Below, piece after piece: positions 4,827 to 11,849 of a DNA stretch of 13,362 bases. The translations under genes were made by a program, and so were the position numbers. Origin of the DNA: DAOTTI01 sp034437795 (GTDB lineage: Bacteria; Chloroflexota; UBA11872; UBA12225); NCBI GenBank assembly GCA_034437795.1, contig DAOTTI010000181.1:1-13362 (forward strand), read 5' to 3'. Every line of letters starts with the position of its first letter. Position 1 is the stretch's first letter. A model generated the notes under the pieces. The model did no database searches. It saw only the letters and a list, made by a program, of their open reading frames with translations, and had not been told where the DNA came from.

Positions 4827-6913
4827 CCGTTCGCTTTGAGGGCGTCTCCAAGCGCTTTATCATCCACCACCAGCGCGCCCGCACGTTTCAGGAGGCCGCC
4901 CTCAATCTGCTCCGGCTGGGGCGGGTCAACGGCACGCGCGAGGAGTTCTGGGCCCTGCGTGACGTGACCTTCTCCGTGCCCCACGGGCGCACGCTGGGCA
5001 TCATCGGACGCAATGGCTCGGGCAAGAGCACGCTGCTCAAGCTGCTGGCCGGCACGATGCGCCCGACCAGCGGGCGGATCGTGGCCGACGGCAAGGTCTT
5101 CGGCCTGTTGGAGCTGGCCGCAGGGTTCCATCCGGAGCTGTCGGGGCGCGAGAACATCTTTCTGAACGGGACGTTTCTCGGCCTGTCGCGCCGCGAGATG
5201 GCCCGCCGCCTGGACGGGATCGTGGCCTTTGCGGAGCTGGAGCAGTTCATCGACACGCCGGTCAAGCACTATTCGTCCGGCATGTACATGCGCCTGGGGT
5301 TCGCCATCGCCATCAACGTGGATCCGGACATCCTGGTCATCGACGAGGTGCTGGCCGTCGGGGACGCCGCCTTCCGGCGGAAGTGTTTCCTGGCGCTGGC
5401 GGACTACAAGGCGCGGGGCAAGACGATCCTGTTCGTGACCCACGATCCGGCGGCGGTGCGCCGCTTCTGCGACGAGGTGATCTGGCTGGACCAGGGGCGG
5501 GTGCGCGCGGCCGGCGGGCCGGAGCAGGTGCTGCAGGAATACCTGGCGGCGACGCAGTCCGTGCCGGATCTTCCCCGCCACACGGGGGAGGCCGATGGCC
5601 CAGTGTACCGCATCGTGCCGGAGGCGAGGCAGCGGGCAGGGGCGGAGCGCCCGTCGGACGCGCCGGCCGAGCCCAGCGGGCCCGTCACCTTGCTGTCGGT
5701 GGAGACGATCGACGGCGCGGGGCGGCCGGAGCGGCATTTTCGCAGCGGGCAGGTGGCTGGGGTACGGGTGCGCCTGCGAGCCGAGCAGGAGGTGAGCGAG
5801 CTTTCGATCGGCGTGGCCATCCACCGCGCCGATGGCCTGTACCTGGCGGGGACCAGCACCGGTGCTGCCGGCCGGCGTCTGAGCGCCCGCGGCGGGGAGG
5901 GAGCGGTGACCTGCTGGCTGGGCCCGCTCCCGCTCTCGGCGGCGGAGTACACCGTGTCGGCCGCCGCCTGGATTGGCGACAGCGCCACCCCGATCCACCG
6001 CCTGTCTCAGGCCGCGCGCTTTGCGGTTCGTCCGCCCCGCACCGACCAGGCCGGGATGCTGGTCCTGGCCCCCCGATGGGAGGCGACAGGGAGCGCGGCG
6101 CTGCTTCCGGCGGCGGTGGCGCGCGATGGAGCGCCGGCAGTGCGTGCGGCGCTTCCGGACCTGCCACGGGGGCAACGTCCGCCCCCCTCGGCCTCGCCTC
6201 CGACGCGGGTTCACGGGGACTCGGAGACACGGGGAGAGGGAGACACGGAGATGTGGGGACAGCGAGACGTGCAGACGTGGAGACGCGGGGACGTGGAACG
6301 GGGGGATGAGGGCCATGAGGCTGCCCTATCAGGGACGTTTACGCACGACGGACGGTGGGAGAGCGGCCGGCCGACGAGTGATGGCCGCAGCAACGGGTCG
6401 AACGGCGCAGTGCAGCTAAGGGAGGCGGGCGTCGGTTCGCGGCAGCAGGAGGGCGGGGCAGCGGACCAGGCCTTGCCGGTGGACGGCTTCTACGCCCGCT
6501 GGCGCCGGCCGCCGGCGCGCATCGCCATGGGGGAGGGCGAGGACGAGTTCCTCGGTCCAGGCTGGTACCCGCCGGAGGACTGGCCGCCGCGGGTGCGGTG
6601 GACGGCAGGCGAGGCCACCGCCTATCTGACCCAGGATGAGTGGGCATCGGCGCTGGGGATCACCATGTGCCAGCCCCAGCACGGGGATCGGCCGGCGACG
6701 GGCCGCGTCTACGTGGACGGCCACCTCGTCGGTGAGTTTCGCCTGGCCAGCCCGGGGCTGGAGCCGCTGACTTTCCTCGTGCCGCCGGTCGACCAGGCGC
6801 GGGAGGTCGCAATCCGGCTGGAGGTGGACGACGTGCTCGAGCCGGCCACCAGCGGCGCCAGCGACGACCGGCGGAAGCTGGGCGTCGCCGTCCATTCGAT
6901 GTGGTTTGAATGA
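4814..6913 (+). CDS. wzt: Polysaccharide ABC exporter ATPase (Wzt-like) with long C-terminal extension
   Basis: Cytoplasmic ATPase powering export with the upstream permease; C-terminal domains of this family bind the finished glycan. Residues 1-245 form the ABC domain: Walker A GRNGSGKST at 65-73, signature YSSGM at 153-157, Walker B DILVIDE at 172-178, switch His210, and LLELAAGFHPELSGRENI at 98-115, typical of the Wzt/TagH group. Residues about 289-408 form a Wzt-type beta-sandwich (LLSVETID ... HRADGLYLAG ... FAVRPP). Residues about 410-555 are low complexity and partly encoded by a dispersed DNA repeat. Residues about 577-699 are a second beta-rich module (GPGWYPPEDWPPRVRWTAGE ... SDDRRKLGVAVHSMWFE). 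At 699 residues it is far longer than usual Wzt proteins of about 400-430. GTG at 4814 is preceded by GAGG six bases upstream. Confidence 0.92.
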   Translation: MSSEAVRFEGVSKRFIIHHQRARTFQEAALNLLRLGRVNGTREEFWALRDVTFSVPHGRTLGIIGRNGSGKSTLLKLLAGTMRPTSGRIVADGKVFGLLELAAGFHPELSGRENIFLNGTFLGLSRREMARRLDGIVAFAELEQFIDTPVKHYSSGMYMRLGFAIAINVDPDILVIDEVLAVGDAAFRRKCFLALADYKARGKTILFVTHDPAAVRRFCDEVIWLDQGRVRAAGGPEQVLQEYLAATQSVPDLPRHTGEADGPVYRIVPEARQRAGAERPSDAPAEPSGPVTLLSVETIDGAGRPERHFRSGQVAGVRVRLRAEQEVSELSIGVAIHRADGLYLAGTSTGAAGRRLSARGGEGAVTCWLGPLPLSAAEYTVSAAAWIGDSATPIHRLSQAARFAVRPPRTDQAGMLVLAPRWEATGSAALLPAAVARDGAPAVRAALPDLPRGQRPPPSASPPTRVHGDSETRGEGDTEMWGQRDVQTWRRGDVERGDEGHEAALSGTFTHDGRWESGRPTSDGRSNGSNGAVQLREAGVGSRQQEGGAADQALPVDGFYARWRRPPARIAMGEGEDEFLGPGWYPPEDWPPRVRWTAGEATAYLTQDEWASALGITMCQPQHGDRPATGRVYVDGHLVGEFRLASPGLEPLTFLVPPVDQAREVAIRLEVDDVLEPATSGASDDRRKLGVAVHSMWFE
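6197..6300 (+). repeat. GAGACACGG-type dispersed repeat inside the wzt coding sequence
   Basis: Purine-rich, degenerate short-period sequence with repeated units such as GGAGACACGGGGAGAGGG and GGAGACGCGGGGACGTGG. It is read in frame as a charged linker (about residues 462-496). The same kind of sequence, with the same TCCGACGCGGG entry, occurs in noncoding DNA at 8256-8300 in the same orientation, indicating a dispersed repeat family and not a conserved protein segment. Confidence 0.7.
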
Positions 6914-6938
6914 ACGGATGAAGGGCGAAAGACGAGAA

Positions 6939-6961
6939 GGAGGACGGCGCGCGCGTCCTTC
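6939..6961 (+). terminator. Weak hairpin after the exporter genes
   Basis: GGACG at 6942-6946 pairs with CGTCC at 6954-6958 around a GCGCGCG loop, and the stem extends three pairs outward with one wobble. TTTT follows at 6967-6970. It could be a weak terminator or attenuator between the exporter and glycosyltransferase genes; the spacing to the T run is poor. The rest of 6914-7044 shows only the GAGGAGGGGG ribosome binding site of the next gene. Confidence 0.3.
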
Positions 6962-7044
6962 GGTCCTTTTGTCGCGCTTCAGCCCAGCTTGGCCGGCGCA
7001 GTAGGAGCTGTAGACGGCTCGCGCGCCGGTGAGGAGGGGGGCTT

Positions 7045-8235
7045 ATGGAGGTGACGGCGTACATCCCCTGCTTCAACGGGGCCGCCTGGCTGCGTGAGGC
7101 GATCGACTCGCTGCTGGGCCAGACGGAGGCGGTGGACGAGCTGCTCGTGATCGACGACGGCTCGACTGACCATTCGGCCGCCATCGCGGCCGGCTACGGG
7201 GCGCCGGTGCGCTTGGTCCGGCACGACCGGAACCGCGGTCTGGCGGCGGCCCGCAATACGGCGCTGCGGGAGGCGCGCCACCACCTGGTCGCGTCGATCG
7301 ACGCCGACGCTCGGGCGGCGCCGGACTGGCTGGCGGGCTTGCTCGATGGCCTGGCTACGCCGTGGACGGCGGCAGCCGGCGGGCGGCTGGTGGAGGCGTG
7401 CCAGGAGCGGGTGGCGGACCGCTGGCGGGCGGCGCACATGGCGCAGCACGCCGGCCCGTTCCCGCTCACCAATCCGCCGGTCCTGCCTGGGGCCAACACG
7501 CTGGTGCGGCGGGACCTGGTCCTGGCGGTGGGCGGCTATGACGAGTCCCTGCGGCGCAACTACGAGGACACCGACCTGCAGCATCGCCTGATCGCCGCCG
7601 GCTACCGGACCCGCTATGAGCCGGGGGCGCTCGCCTATCACCTGCGTCGGGATACGGCGCAGTCGGTGCTGCGCACCTGCTGGCACTGGCTCCACCCACC
7701 GTTCGAGCGTCGCGGGGCCTACGAGACTGAGCAGGGCCTGATGGCCAAGTTCGACGCGAACGCGGCGGTGGCCCGCCGCGCGCTGTGGGTCGACTTCGCG
7801 GACGGGGCGCCAGCGCGGGCCTACCTGAGCCTGTGCGTCCTGCTGCTCTTTCCGGCCGCCGACCTGGCCCACGCCGCGCAGCGGGCAGCCGAGCGGGGTG
7901 ATCCCGCCACGCAGGCGGGTCTGGCGCGCGCCGCCAGCGGCTGGCCAGAGATGCTGCCGCACAGCCTTGACGGGCGTTCGGCCCGCCTGAGCGCCTGCAT
8001 CGCTGGCGACGTGCGGCGCCTGGCGTGGTGGGCGTCGGGCGCCGACGGGTCCGGTGCGCCCCCTGCCGCGGGCCGCCGGCGTACCGGCCCGTTCAACGGG
8101 GGCGCAGTGGAGACGCTCCTTGACCGTGCCGTGGCGGCGGTGGAGCGCCACGTGCGGGCGCTGCCCCGTGCCTGGTGGCCGGCGATCGAGGACGCGCGCG
8201 AGGCGCTGGCGGCCGAGGAGGGCTGGGGGCGGTAG
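7045..8235 (+). CDS. Glycosyltransferase family 2
   Basis: GT-A fold glycosyltransferase of the glycan assembly set. The 396-residue product begins with VTAYIPCFNGAAWL, followed by ELLVIDDGSTDHS at about 32-44, GLAAARNTAL at 65-74, the DxD motif in SIDADA with Asp86 and Asp88, and NYEDTDLQHR at 172-181 with the acidic pair near the expected catalytic position. The C-terminal third (about 230-396) is Ala/Arg-rich with no feature I recognise. A short hydrophobic stretch (YLSLCVLLLFPAADLA) near 260-275 could be a membrane-associating helix. A strong purine-rich ribosome binding site, GAGGAGGGGG at 7031-7040, sits four bases before the ATG. It differs from the other two GT2 enzymes of the window, which resemble each other. 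Donor and acceptor are unknown. Confidence 0.9.
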   Translation: MEVTAYIPCFNGAAWLREAIDSLLGQTEAVDELLVIDDGSTDHSAAIAAGYGAPVRLVRHDRNRGLAAARNTALREARHHLVASIDADARAAPDWLAGLLDGLATPWTAAAGGRLVEACQERVADRWRAAHMAQHAGPFPLTNPPVLPGANTLVRRDLVLAVGGYDESLRRNYEDTDLQHRLIAAGYRTRYEPGALAYHLRRDTAQSVLRTCWHWLHPPFERRGAYETEQGLMAKFDANAAVARRALWVDFADGAPARAYLSLCVLLLFPAADLAHAAQRAAERGDPATQAGLARAASGWPEMLPHSLDGRSARLSACIAGDVRRLAWWASGADGSGAPPAAGRRRTGPFNGGAVETLLDRAVAAVERHVRALPRAWWPAIEDAREALAAEEGWGR

Positions 8236-8255
8236 ACCTCCCCCTGCGCCCCCCA

Positions 8256-8300
8256 CTCCGACGCGGGGACGCGGAGACACGGAGACGCGGAGAGGGGGAA
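8256..8300 (+). repeat. GAGACACGG-type dispersed repeat, intergenic copy
   Basis: Tandem-like run of units ACGCGG, GGAGACACGG and GGAGACGCGG ending in GAGAGGGGG. It shares its start (TCCGACGCGG) and unit structure with the copy inside wzt at 6197-6300. It begins 20 bases after the stop of the preceding gene. Confidence 0.7.
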
Positions 8301-8415
8301 CGTGGGCCAAGGCGAGAGGTGGTCATGCGGGACGGGCGCGCCGTGGAAATGGGGGGCCTTCCCGTTGCTGGCGCTGCGGAGGCACAGGACTGAGCATTCA
8401 TATGCGGTGCCGTCA

Positions 8416-8436
8416 CCCTCTCCCTGTGGGAGAGGG
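8416..8436. repeat. Palindromic repeat (CCCTCTCCC type)
   Basis: A perfect 9-base inverted repeat, CCCTCTCCC and GGGAGAGGG, around a TGT loop. Related palindromes occur at 11506-11526 and 11598-11612. It resembles REP-type extragenic palindromes; without a T run it is not a clear terminator. Confidence 0.7.
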
Positions 8437-8445
8437 GACTAGAGG

Positions 8446-8530
8446 AGCCCTCACCCACACGGAGACGGACCTTCCGTGGCTGGCGGTCCTGGCCGGCAGG
8501 AGCCCCAGCCCTCACCCACACGGAGACGGA
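8446..8530 (+). repeat. Pair of exact 24-base direct repeats
   Basis: The 24 bases at 8446-8469 recur exactly at 8507-8530, separated by 37 bases. The unit joins AGCCCTCACC, as found beside the palindromes near 11461 and 11493, to CACACGGAGACGGA, which resembles the GAGACACGG repeats. Confidence 0.8.
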
Positions 8531-8644
8531 ACTGACCTCCTCCAAAGCAGAGAGGGGCCTGGCGCCGGCCATGAGTGGACCGGGCCAGTGCGCGCGTGCC
8601 AGGGGGTGCGAGGATGAGCGGTGGCTCGTTTGGGAAGGGTAGAG

Positions 8645-9787
8645 ATGGCGGAGACGGAGCAGGGGGTCTGCGCGGATCGTGCCCCGATCAGTGGGGCACC
8701 TTCGGCTGCCGCCCAGGAGAAGGGGGCGGCGCTGAGACACGGAATGGGACACCAGCACTGCGCGCCGCCGGCTGCGCCATTCGTCTCCGTCTTTATCTTG
8801 AACTGGAATGGGGCGCGGCTGCTGCCGTCTTGCCTGGAGGCGCTGGGGCGGACGGACTATCCCGCGGGGAGGTGGGAGGCGGTGATCGTGGATAACGCCT
8901 CGACGGATGGGTCGGACGGGGCGGCGCGGGCGGCGTTCCCCTGGGTGCGCGTGGTGCGCAATCCGGCCAACTGGGGGTTCGCGCGGGGCTACAACGGGGT
9001 CTTGCAGGCAGCGCCGGGGCCCTACGTCGTGCTGCTCAACTCGGATACGCGGGTCCGGCCCGCCTGGCTGCGGGCGCTAGTGGAGGCGGCCGAGGCCGAT
9101 CCGCAGGTGGCGGCTGCCACGGCCAAGTGCGTCTACCCGCCGGACGGCCCGCTGGGGGGCTGCATCCAGAACGCCGGTGGCCTGCTGCTGGCCAATGGGG
9201 CGGGGCGGGATCGGGGCACGCTGGTGCGAGATGGGCGGGTGCTGCACGAGCCCGACTGCGGCCAGTACGATCGGCTGGAGGAGGTCTTCTCCTTCTGCGG
9301 GGCAGCGGCCCTGCTGCGCAAGGCGGCGCTGGAAGACGCGGGGTACCTGGACCAGCGCTACTTCATGTATTACGAAGACCTGGACCTGTCGTGGCGCTTC
9401 CGGCTGCGGGGCTGGAAGGTGGTCTACGTCCCCGGGGCGGTGGTCGAGCACGAGCACGCGGCCAGCAGCCGGGAATGGTCACCGCTCTTCATCTACAACG
9501 TGGAGCGCAACCGGCCGCTGATGCTGCTCAAGCTGGCGCCCCTGTCGCTGGCGGCGCGAGAGATGGGGCGCTACCTCCTGGAATTCGCCGTGACGTGCTG
9601 CGGCGTGCTCTGGTGGGTGGCGACGCGGCGGCAGCGGGGGCCGCACGCGGCGCGCGCCAGGCTGCAGGCGCGCGTGATCCTGAGCTGGCTGCGCGATCTG
9701 CCGGGGGTGCTGCTGGACCGGTGGCGCATCCAGCGCGCGCGGCGCGTTCCACACTCGGAGATCGCCAGGTGGATGGCGCCGGCATGA
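8645..9787 (+). CDS. Glycosyltransferase family 2 (rhamnosyltransferase-like)
   Basis: GT-A fold glycosyltransferase closely similar in layout to the minus-strand GT2 at 2382-3410. Core motifs from about residue 46 are FVSVFILNWNG, EAVIVDNASTDGSDG, VRNPANWGFARGYN, LLNSDTRVRPAWL (the SDT stands for the DxD), and FMYYEDLDLSWRFRLRGWK. A hydrophobic stretch, LLEFAVTCCGVLWWVAT, may associate with the membrane before the basic C terminus. The start is uncertain: ATG at 8645 has GGAAGGG five bases ahead, GTG at 8621 is possible, and ATG at 8744 would remove a non-family N terminus whose DNA carries a perfect hairpin (8679-8699) and repeat-like sequence. From 8645 the product is 380 residues. Its stop overlaps the next gene's ATG (ATGA at 9784-9787), indicating coupling. 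Confidence 0.88.
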   Translation: MAETEQGVCADRAPISGAPSAAAQEKGAALRHGMGHQHCAPPAAPFVSVFILNWNGARLLPSCLEALGRTDYPAGRWEAVIVDNASTDGSDGAARAAFPWVRVVRNPANWGFARGYNGVLQAAPGPYVVLLNSDTRVRPAWLRALVEAAEADPQVAAATAKCVYPPDGPLGGCIQNAGGLLLANGAGRDRGTLVRDGRVLHEPDCGQYDRLEEVFSFCGAAALLRKAALEDAGYLDQRYFMYYEDLDLSWRFRLRGWKVVYVPGAVVEHEHAASSREWSPLFIYNVERNRPLMLLKLAPLSLAAREMGRYLLEFAVTCCGVLWWVATRRQRGPHAARARLQARVILSWLRDLPGVLLDRWRIQRARRVPHSEIARWMAPA

Positions 9788-11505
9788 AGGTTGTCGGCAT
9801 GAAGGTCGGCATCTACAACCAGTTCCTCGCCACCATGGGCGGCGGCGAGCGCCACATGGGGATGGTGGCGGAGGTGCTGGCCACGTCGGGGCACGACGTG
9901 GAACTGATCACGCACGTGCCGGCATCGGTGGAGCGCCTGGCGGAGCGTTTCGGGCTGGACCTGCCGGGCGTCCGCGTCCGCACCACCCCTCTCCTGCCGT
10001 TCGACCACTTAGGGGACCTGACGGCGGAGTACGACCTATTCGTGAACGCGTCCTTCATGTCGGTGGTCCCGTCGCGGGCGCCACGCTCGATCCTGCTGGT
10101 GCTCTTTCCCTTTCCGCTGGACCGGACGCCTGTGGGAACGTTCAAGCGCTGGCTGGCGGGGCGCATCCACCGCCACCTGCTGGTGCCACGGTATGGGGCG
10201 GGCTTCTTTGGCCCCCAAGAGCTGGGGGGCACGCGCTATCGCTGGACGGGCGGCCGCGGGCAGGTGCTGCTGGAGACGCCGTGGCCCGGCCGGCCGGTAC
10301 GGCTGCGGCTGGTGGCCGGCTCCTTTCGGCCTGCCGGCTGGGGGCCGGTCCCGGTGGCGATCGAGGCCCGGGCCGGCTGGGCGGATGGAACGGATGGCGG
10401 GGGCCGGTCGCGGGCGGTGGAGGTGGCGCGAGCCATGCTGGACACCACGCCCGGCAACTACGTGGCGATCGACTTCGAGGTGCCGGGGGCGTGCACCGGC
10501 AGCGGGCGCTTCACGCTGACGCTCCACTCGCCGGTGTTCCGCCCGTACGAGACCGGTGGGAGCTCAGGGGAGCCAGACGACTATCGCGAGGTGGGGATTG
10601 CCGTGGCGCGGGTGATGGCTAGGCATCCCCGCCATTACCTGTACGAGCTGCTATTTGAGCGCCTGGCGCCGGAGCTGAGCCGGCGCCTGCACGGCCTGCC
10701 CGACCAGCGGGCGATGGGGTACCTGGACACCTACGACGTGATCTGCCCCATCTCGGCGTTCTCGAACCGGTGGCTCGAGCGCTACTGGGGGCGGCGGGGG
10801 ACCATCCTCTATCCGCCGGTGGACGTCGACCGGTATGTGCCGCAGGCGGCGCGCCGCCCGATCATCCTGGGAGTGGGGCGCTTCTTTCGCGGCAGCCACA
10901 ACAAGAAGCACGACGCGATGATCCGCTGCTTCCGGCAGCTGGTGCGCGAGGGCCTGCGGGGGTGGGAGCTGCATCTGGTCGGGGGCTCGATGCCGGAGGC
11001 ACGACACCAGAGCTACCTGGCATCCTGCCGGCGCCTGGCGACAGGACTGCCAGTCTACTTCCACGTGGACGCGCCGGCGCCCGCGCTCAAGGAGCTGTAC
11101 GAGAGCGCGAGCATCTACTGGCACGCCACCGGCTACGGCGAGAGTGAGGCGCGCAATCCCATCCTATTCGAGCACTTTGGCATCAGCCCGGTGGAGGCGA
11201 TGGCCGGTGGCTGCGTGCCCATCCTGCTGGGGAAGGGGGCGCTGCCTGAGCTGGTGGAGCACGGCGAGTCGGGGTTCCTGTGGCGGAGCATGGCGGAGTG
11301 GAAGCGCTTCACCCTGGCTGTGGCCCGCGACCCGCAGCTCGCGGCGCGCCTGCGCCAGCGCGCCATCGAGCGGAGCCGGCGGTTCGGTGAGGCGGTCTTC
11401 CGCCGGCAACTGCTGGACATCGTCGCGTCGCTGGAACGGCGGGGGCCGGTTAGCGGGAGGAGCCCTCACCGGTGCCCCATCCCCATGGCGGAGCCCTCAC
11501 GCTGA
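9784..11505 (+). CDS. Glycosyltransferase family 4 with an inserted beta-rich module
   Basis: GT-B fold retaining glycosyltransferase, 573 residues, about 150 longer than typical. The N-terminal half opens with MKVGIYNQFLATMGGGERH, where the Gly-rich loop is the GT4 acceptor-side motif. Residues about 137-280 are an insertion starting YGAGFFGPQELGGTRYRWTG and ending DDYREVGIAVARVMA, resembling the end of the Wzt-like protein. The GT4 core resumes with YDVICPISAFSNRWL at 317-331, ILGVGRFFRGSHNKKHD at 361-377 and the nucleotide-sugar E-x7-E motif EHFGISPVE with Glu463 and Glu471. The last 17 or so residues are encoded by palindrome-associated repeat DNA. The start overlaps the previous stop. 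A second ATG at 9799, in a 15-base near-duplication, is preceded by GAAGG and is an equally good start. Confidence 0.9.
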   Translation: MKVVGMKVGIYNQFLATMGGGERHMGMVAEVLATSGHDVELITHVPASVERLAERFGLDLPGVRVRTTPLLPFDHLGDLTAEYDLFVNASFMSVVPSRAPRSILLVLFPFPLDRTPVGTFKRWLAGRIHRHLLVPRYGAGFFGPQELGGTRYRWTGGRGQVLLETPWPGRPVRLRLVAGSFRPAGWGPVPVAIEARAGWADGTDGGGRSRAVEVARAMLDTTPGNYVAIDFEVPGACTGSGRFTLTLHSPVFRPYETGGSSGEPDDYREVGIAVARVMARHPRHYLYELLFERLAPELSRRLHGLPDQRAMGYLDTYDVICPISAFSNRWLERYWGRRGTILYPPVDVDRYVPQAARRPIILGVGRFFRGSHNKKHDAMIRCFRQLVREGLRGWELHLVGGSMPEARHQSYLASCRRLATGLPVYFHVDAPAPALKELYESASIYWHATGYGESEARNPILFEHFGISPVEAMAGGCVPILLGKGALPELVEHGESGFLWRSMAEWKRFTLAVARDPQLAARLRQRAIERSRRFGEAVFRRQLLDIVASLERRGPVSGRSPHRCPIPMAEPSR

Positions 11506-11526
11506 CCCTCTGCCTTTGGGAGAGGG
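11506..11526. repeat. Palindromic repeat (CCCTCTCCC type)
   Basis: CCCTCTGCC and GGGAGAGGG flank a TTT loop, with one mismatch in a 9-base stem. It starts directly after the stop of the GT4 gene and is the same type as the palindrome at 8416-8436. Confidence 0.65.
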
Positions 11527-11566
11527 AATTGAGGCCACTCCCATAAAGGAGAGGGGAGTGGCAATT
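11527..11566. repeat. Imperfect inverted repeat
   Basis: AATTG plus CCACTCCC on the left pairs with GGGAGTGG plus CAATT on the right, with a three-base AGG bulge and an 11-base loop. It adjoins the palindrome at 11506-11526. It could form a stable hairpin on either strand and may help end transcription of the GT4 gene, although no T run follows. Confidence 0.6.
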
Positions 11567-11597
11567 GGCCGTCGATGTGAGGTCCTCACCCTAGCCA

Positions 11598-11612
11598 TCT
11601 CCCAAAGGGAGA
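11598..11612. repeat. Short palindrome of the same family
   Basis: TCTCCC and GGGAGA flank an AAA loop, followed by GGGG. It is preceded by a CCTCACCCT segment like the one before the palindrome at 8416. Third member of the CCCTCTCCC family in the window. Confidence 0.6.
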
Positions 11613-11702
11613 GGGGACGAACGTGCGGCGCAAGTGATCCTGGTCGGCCGTGGCGCAACTTTCCCCAGATGCCCCGCATGATGGGGCGCCGGAAACGAGA
11701 AT

Positions 11703-11733
11703 GGCCCCGGACAGGGCGATCCTGTCCGGGGCC
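11703..11733. terminator. Strong hairpin between convergent genes, possible bidirectional terminator
   Basis: A perfect 13-base stem, GGCCCCGGACAGG at 11703-11715 and its complement at 11721-11733, encloses the loop GCGAT. It lies 117 bases past the stop of the minus-strand gene at 11850. On the minus strand it is followed by a mildly T-rich ATTCTCGTTTCC; on the plus strand no T run follows. The position between convergent units fits a bidirectional terminator, but the missing U tract leaves this unproven. Confidence 0.55.
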
Positions 11734-11849
11734 AGGCACTATCGTGGCCGCACCGCGGTCTCACGCTGGACGTACGGCCCATCAGCCGGCCTACGTCGAA
11801 GCACCGCAGGCGGACGCCTTAACGGGGCTACCGCTGCCGTTCCGCTCCT

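Larger units (their letters stand above)
8236..8644. other. Repeat-rich intergenic region between two glycosyltransferase genes
   Basis: About 400 bases with no credible gene. It holds a GAGACACGG-type repeat (8256-8300), a CCCTCTCCC palindrome (8416-8436) and two exact 24-base direct repeats (8446-8469 and 8507-8530). A short AT-rich patch around 8393-8404 (TGAGCATTCATA) stands out, but no paired -35 box is visible, so I do not call a promoter there. Confidence 0.6.
11506..11849. other. Intergenic region between convergent genes
   Basis: These 344 bases separate the plus-strand GT4 gene from the minus-strand small membrane protein gene. The first third holds the palindromic repeats. The middle holds a 5-base-stem hairpin (GCCCC at 11671-11675 with GGGGC at 11683-11687) and a strong hairpin at 11703-11733. 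From 11740 to 11849 I see nothing recognisable. Confidence 0.6.

Noticed and set aside
4769..6316. Long minus-strand open frame of about 515 codons opposite wzt
   Set aside because: It is Arg/His/Gln/Pro-rich with no family motifs and lies antisense to a gene with clear Walker A, signature and Walker B motifs; it is a GC-rich shadow frame.
6979..8310. Minus-strand open frame of about 443 codons opposite the GT2 at 7045-8235
   Set aside because: Low-complexity Arg/Pro/Gln composition with no domain; the plus strand carries well-formed GT2 motifs.
8446..8530. Possible minimal CRISPR array (two 24-base repeats, 37-base spacer)
   Set aside because: There are only two copies, no cas gene or leader, and parts of the repeat occur as members of other dispersed repeat families nearby.
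8093..8758. Minus-strand open frame of about 221 codons over the repeat-rich gap
   Set aside because: It is Ser/Arg/Pro-rich, runs through the repeats and into both flanking genes, and shows no domain.
9127..9783. Upstream in-frame extension of the GT4 gene
   Set aside because: This part overlaps the preceding GT2 in another frame and translates to Gly/Ala/Arg filler; the GT4 protein plainly begins at MKVVGMKVGIYNQF.
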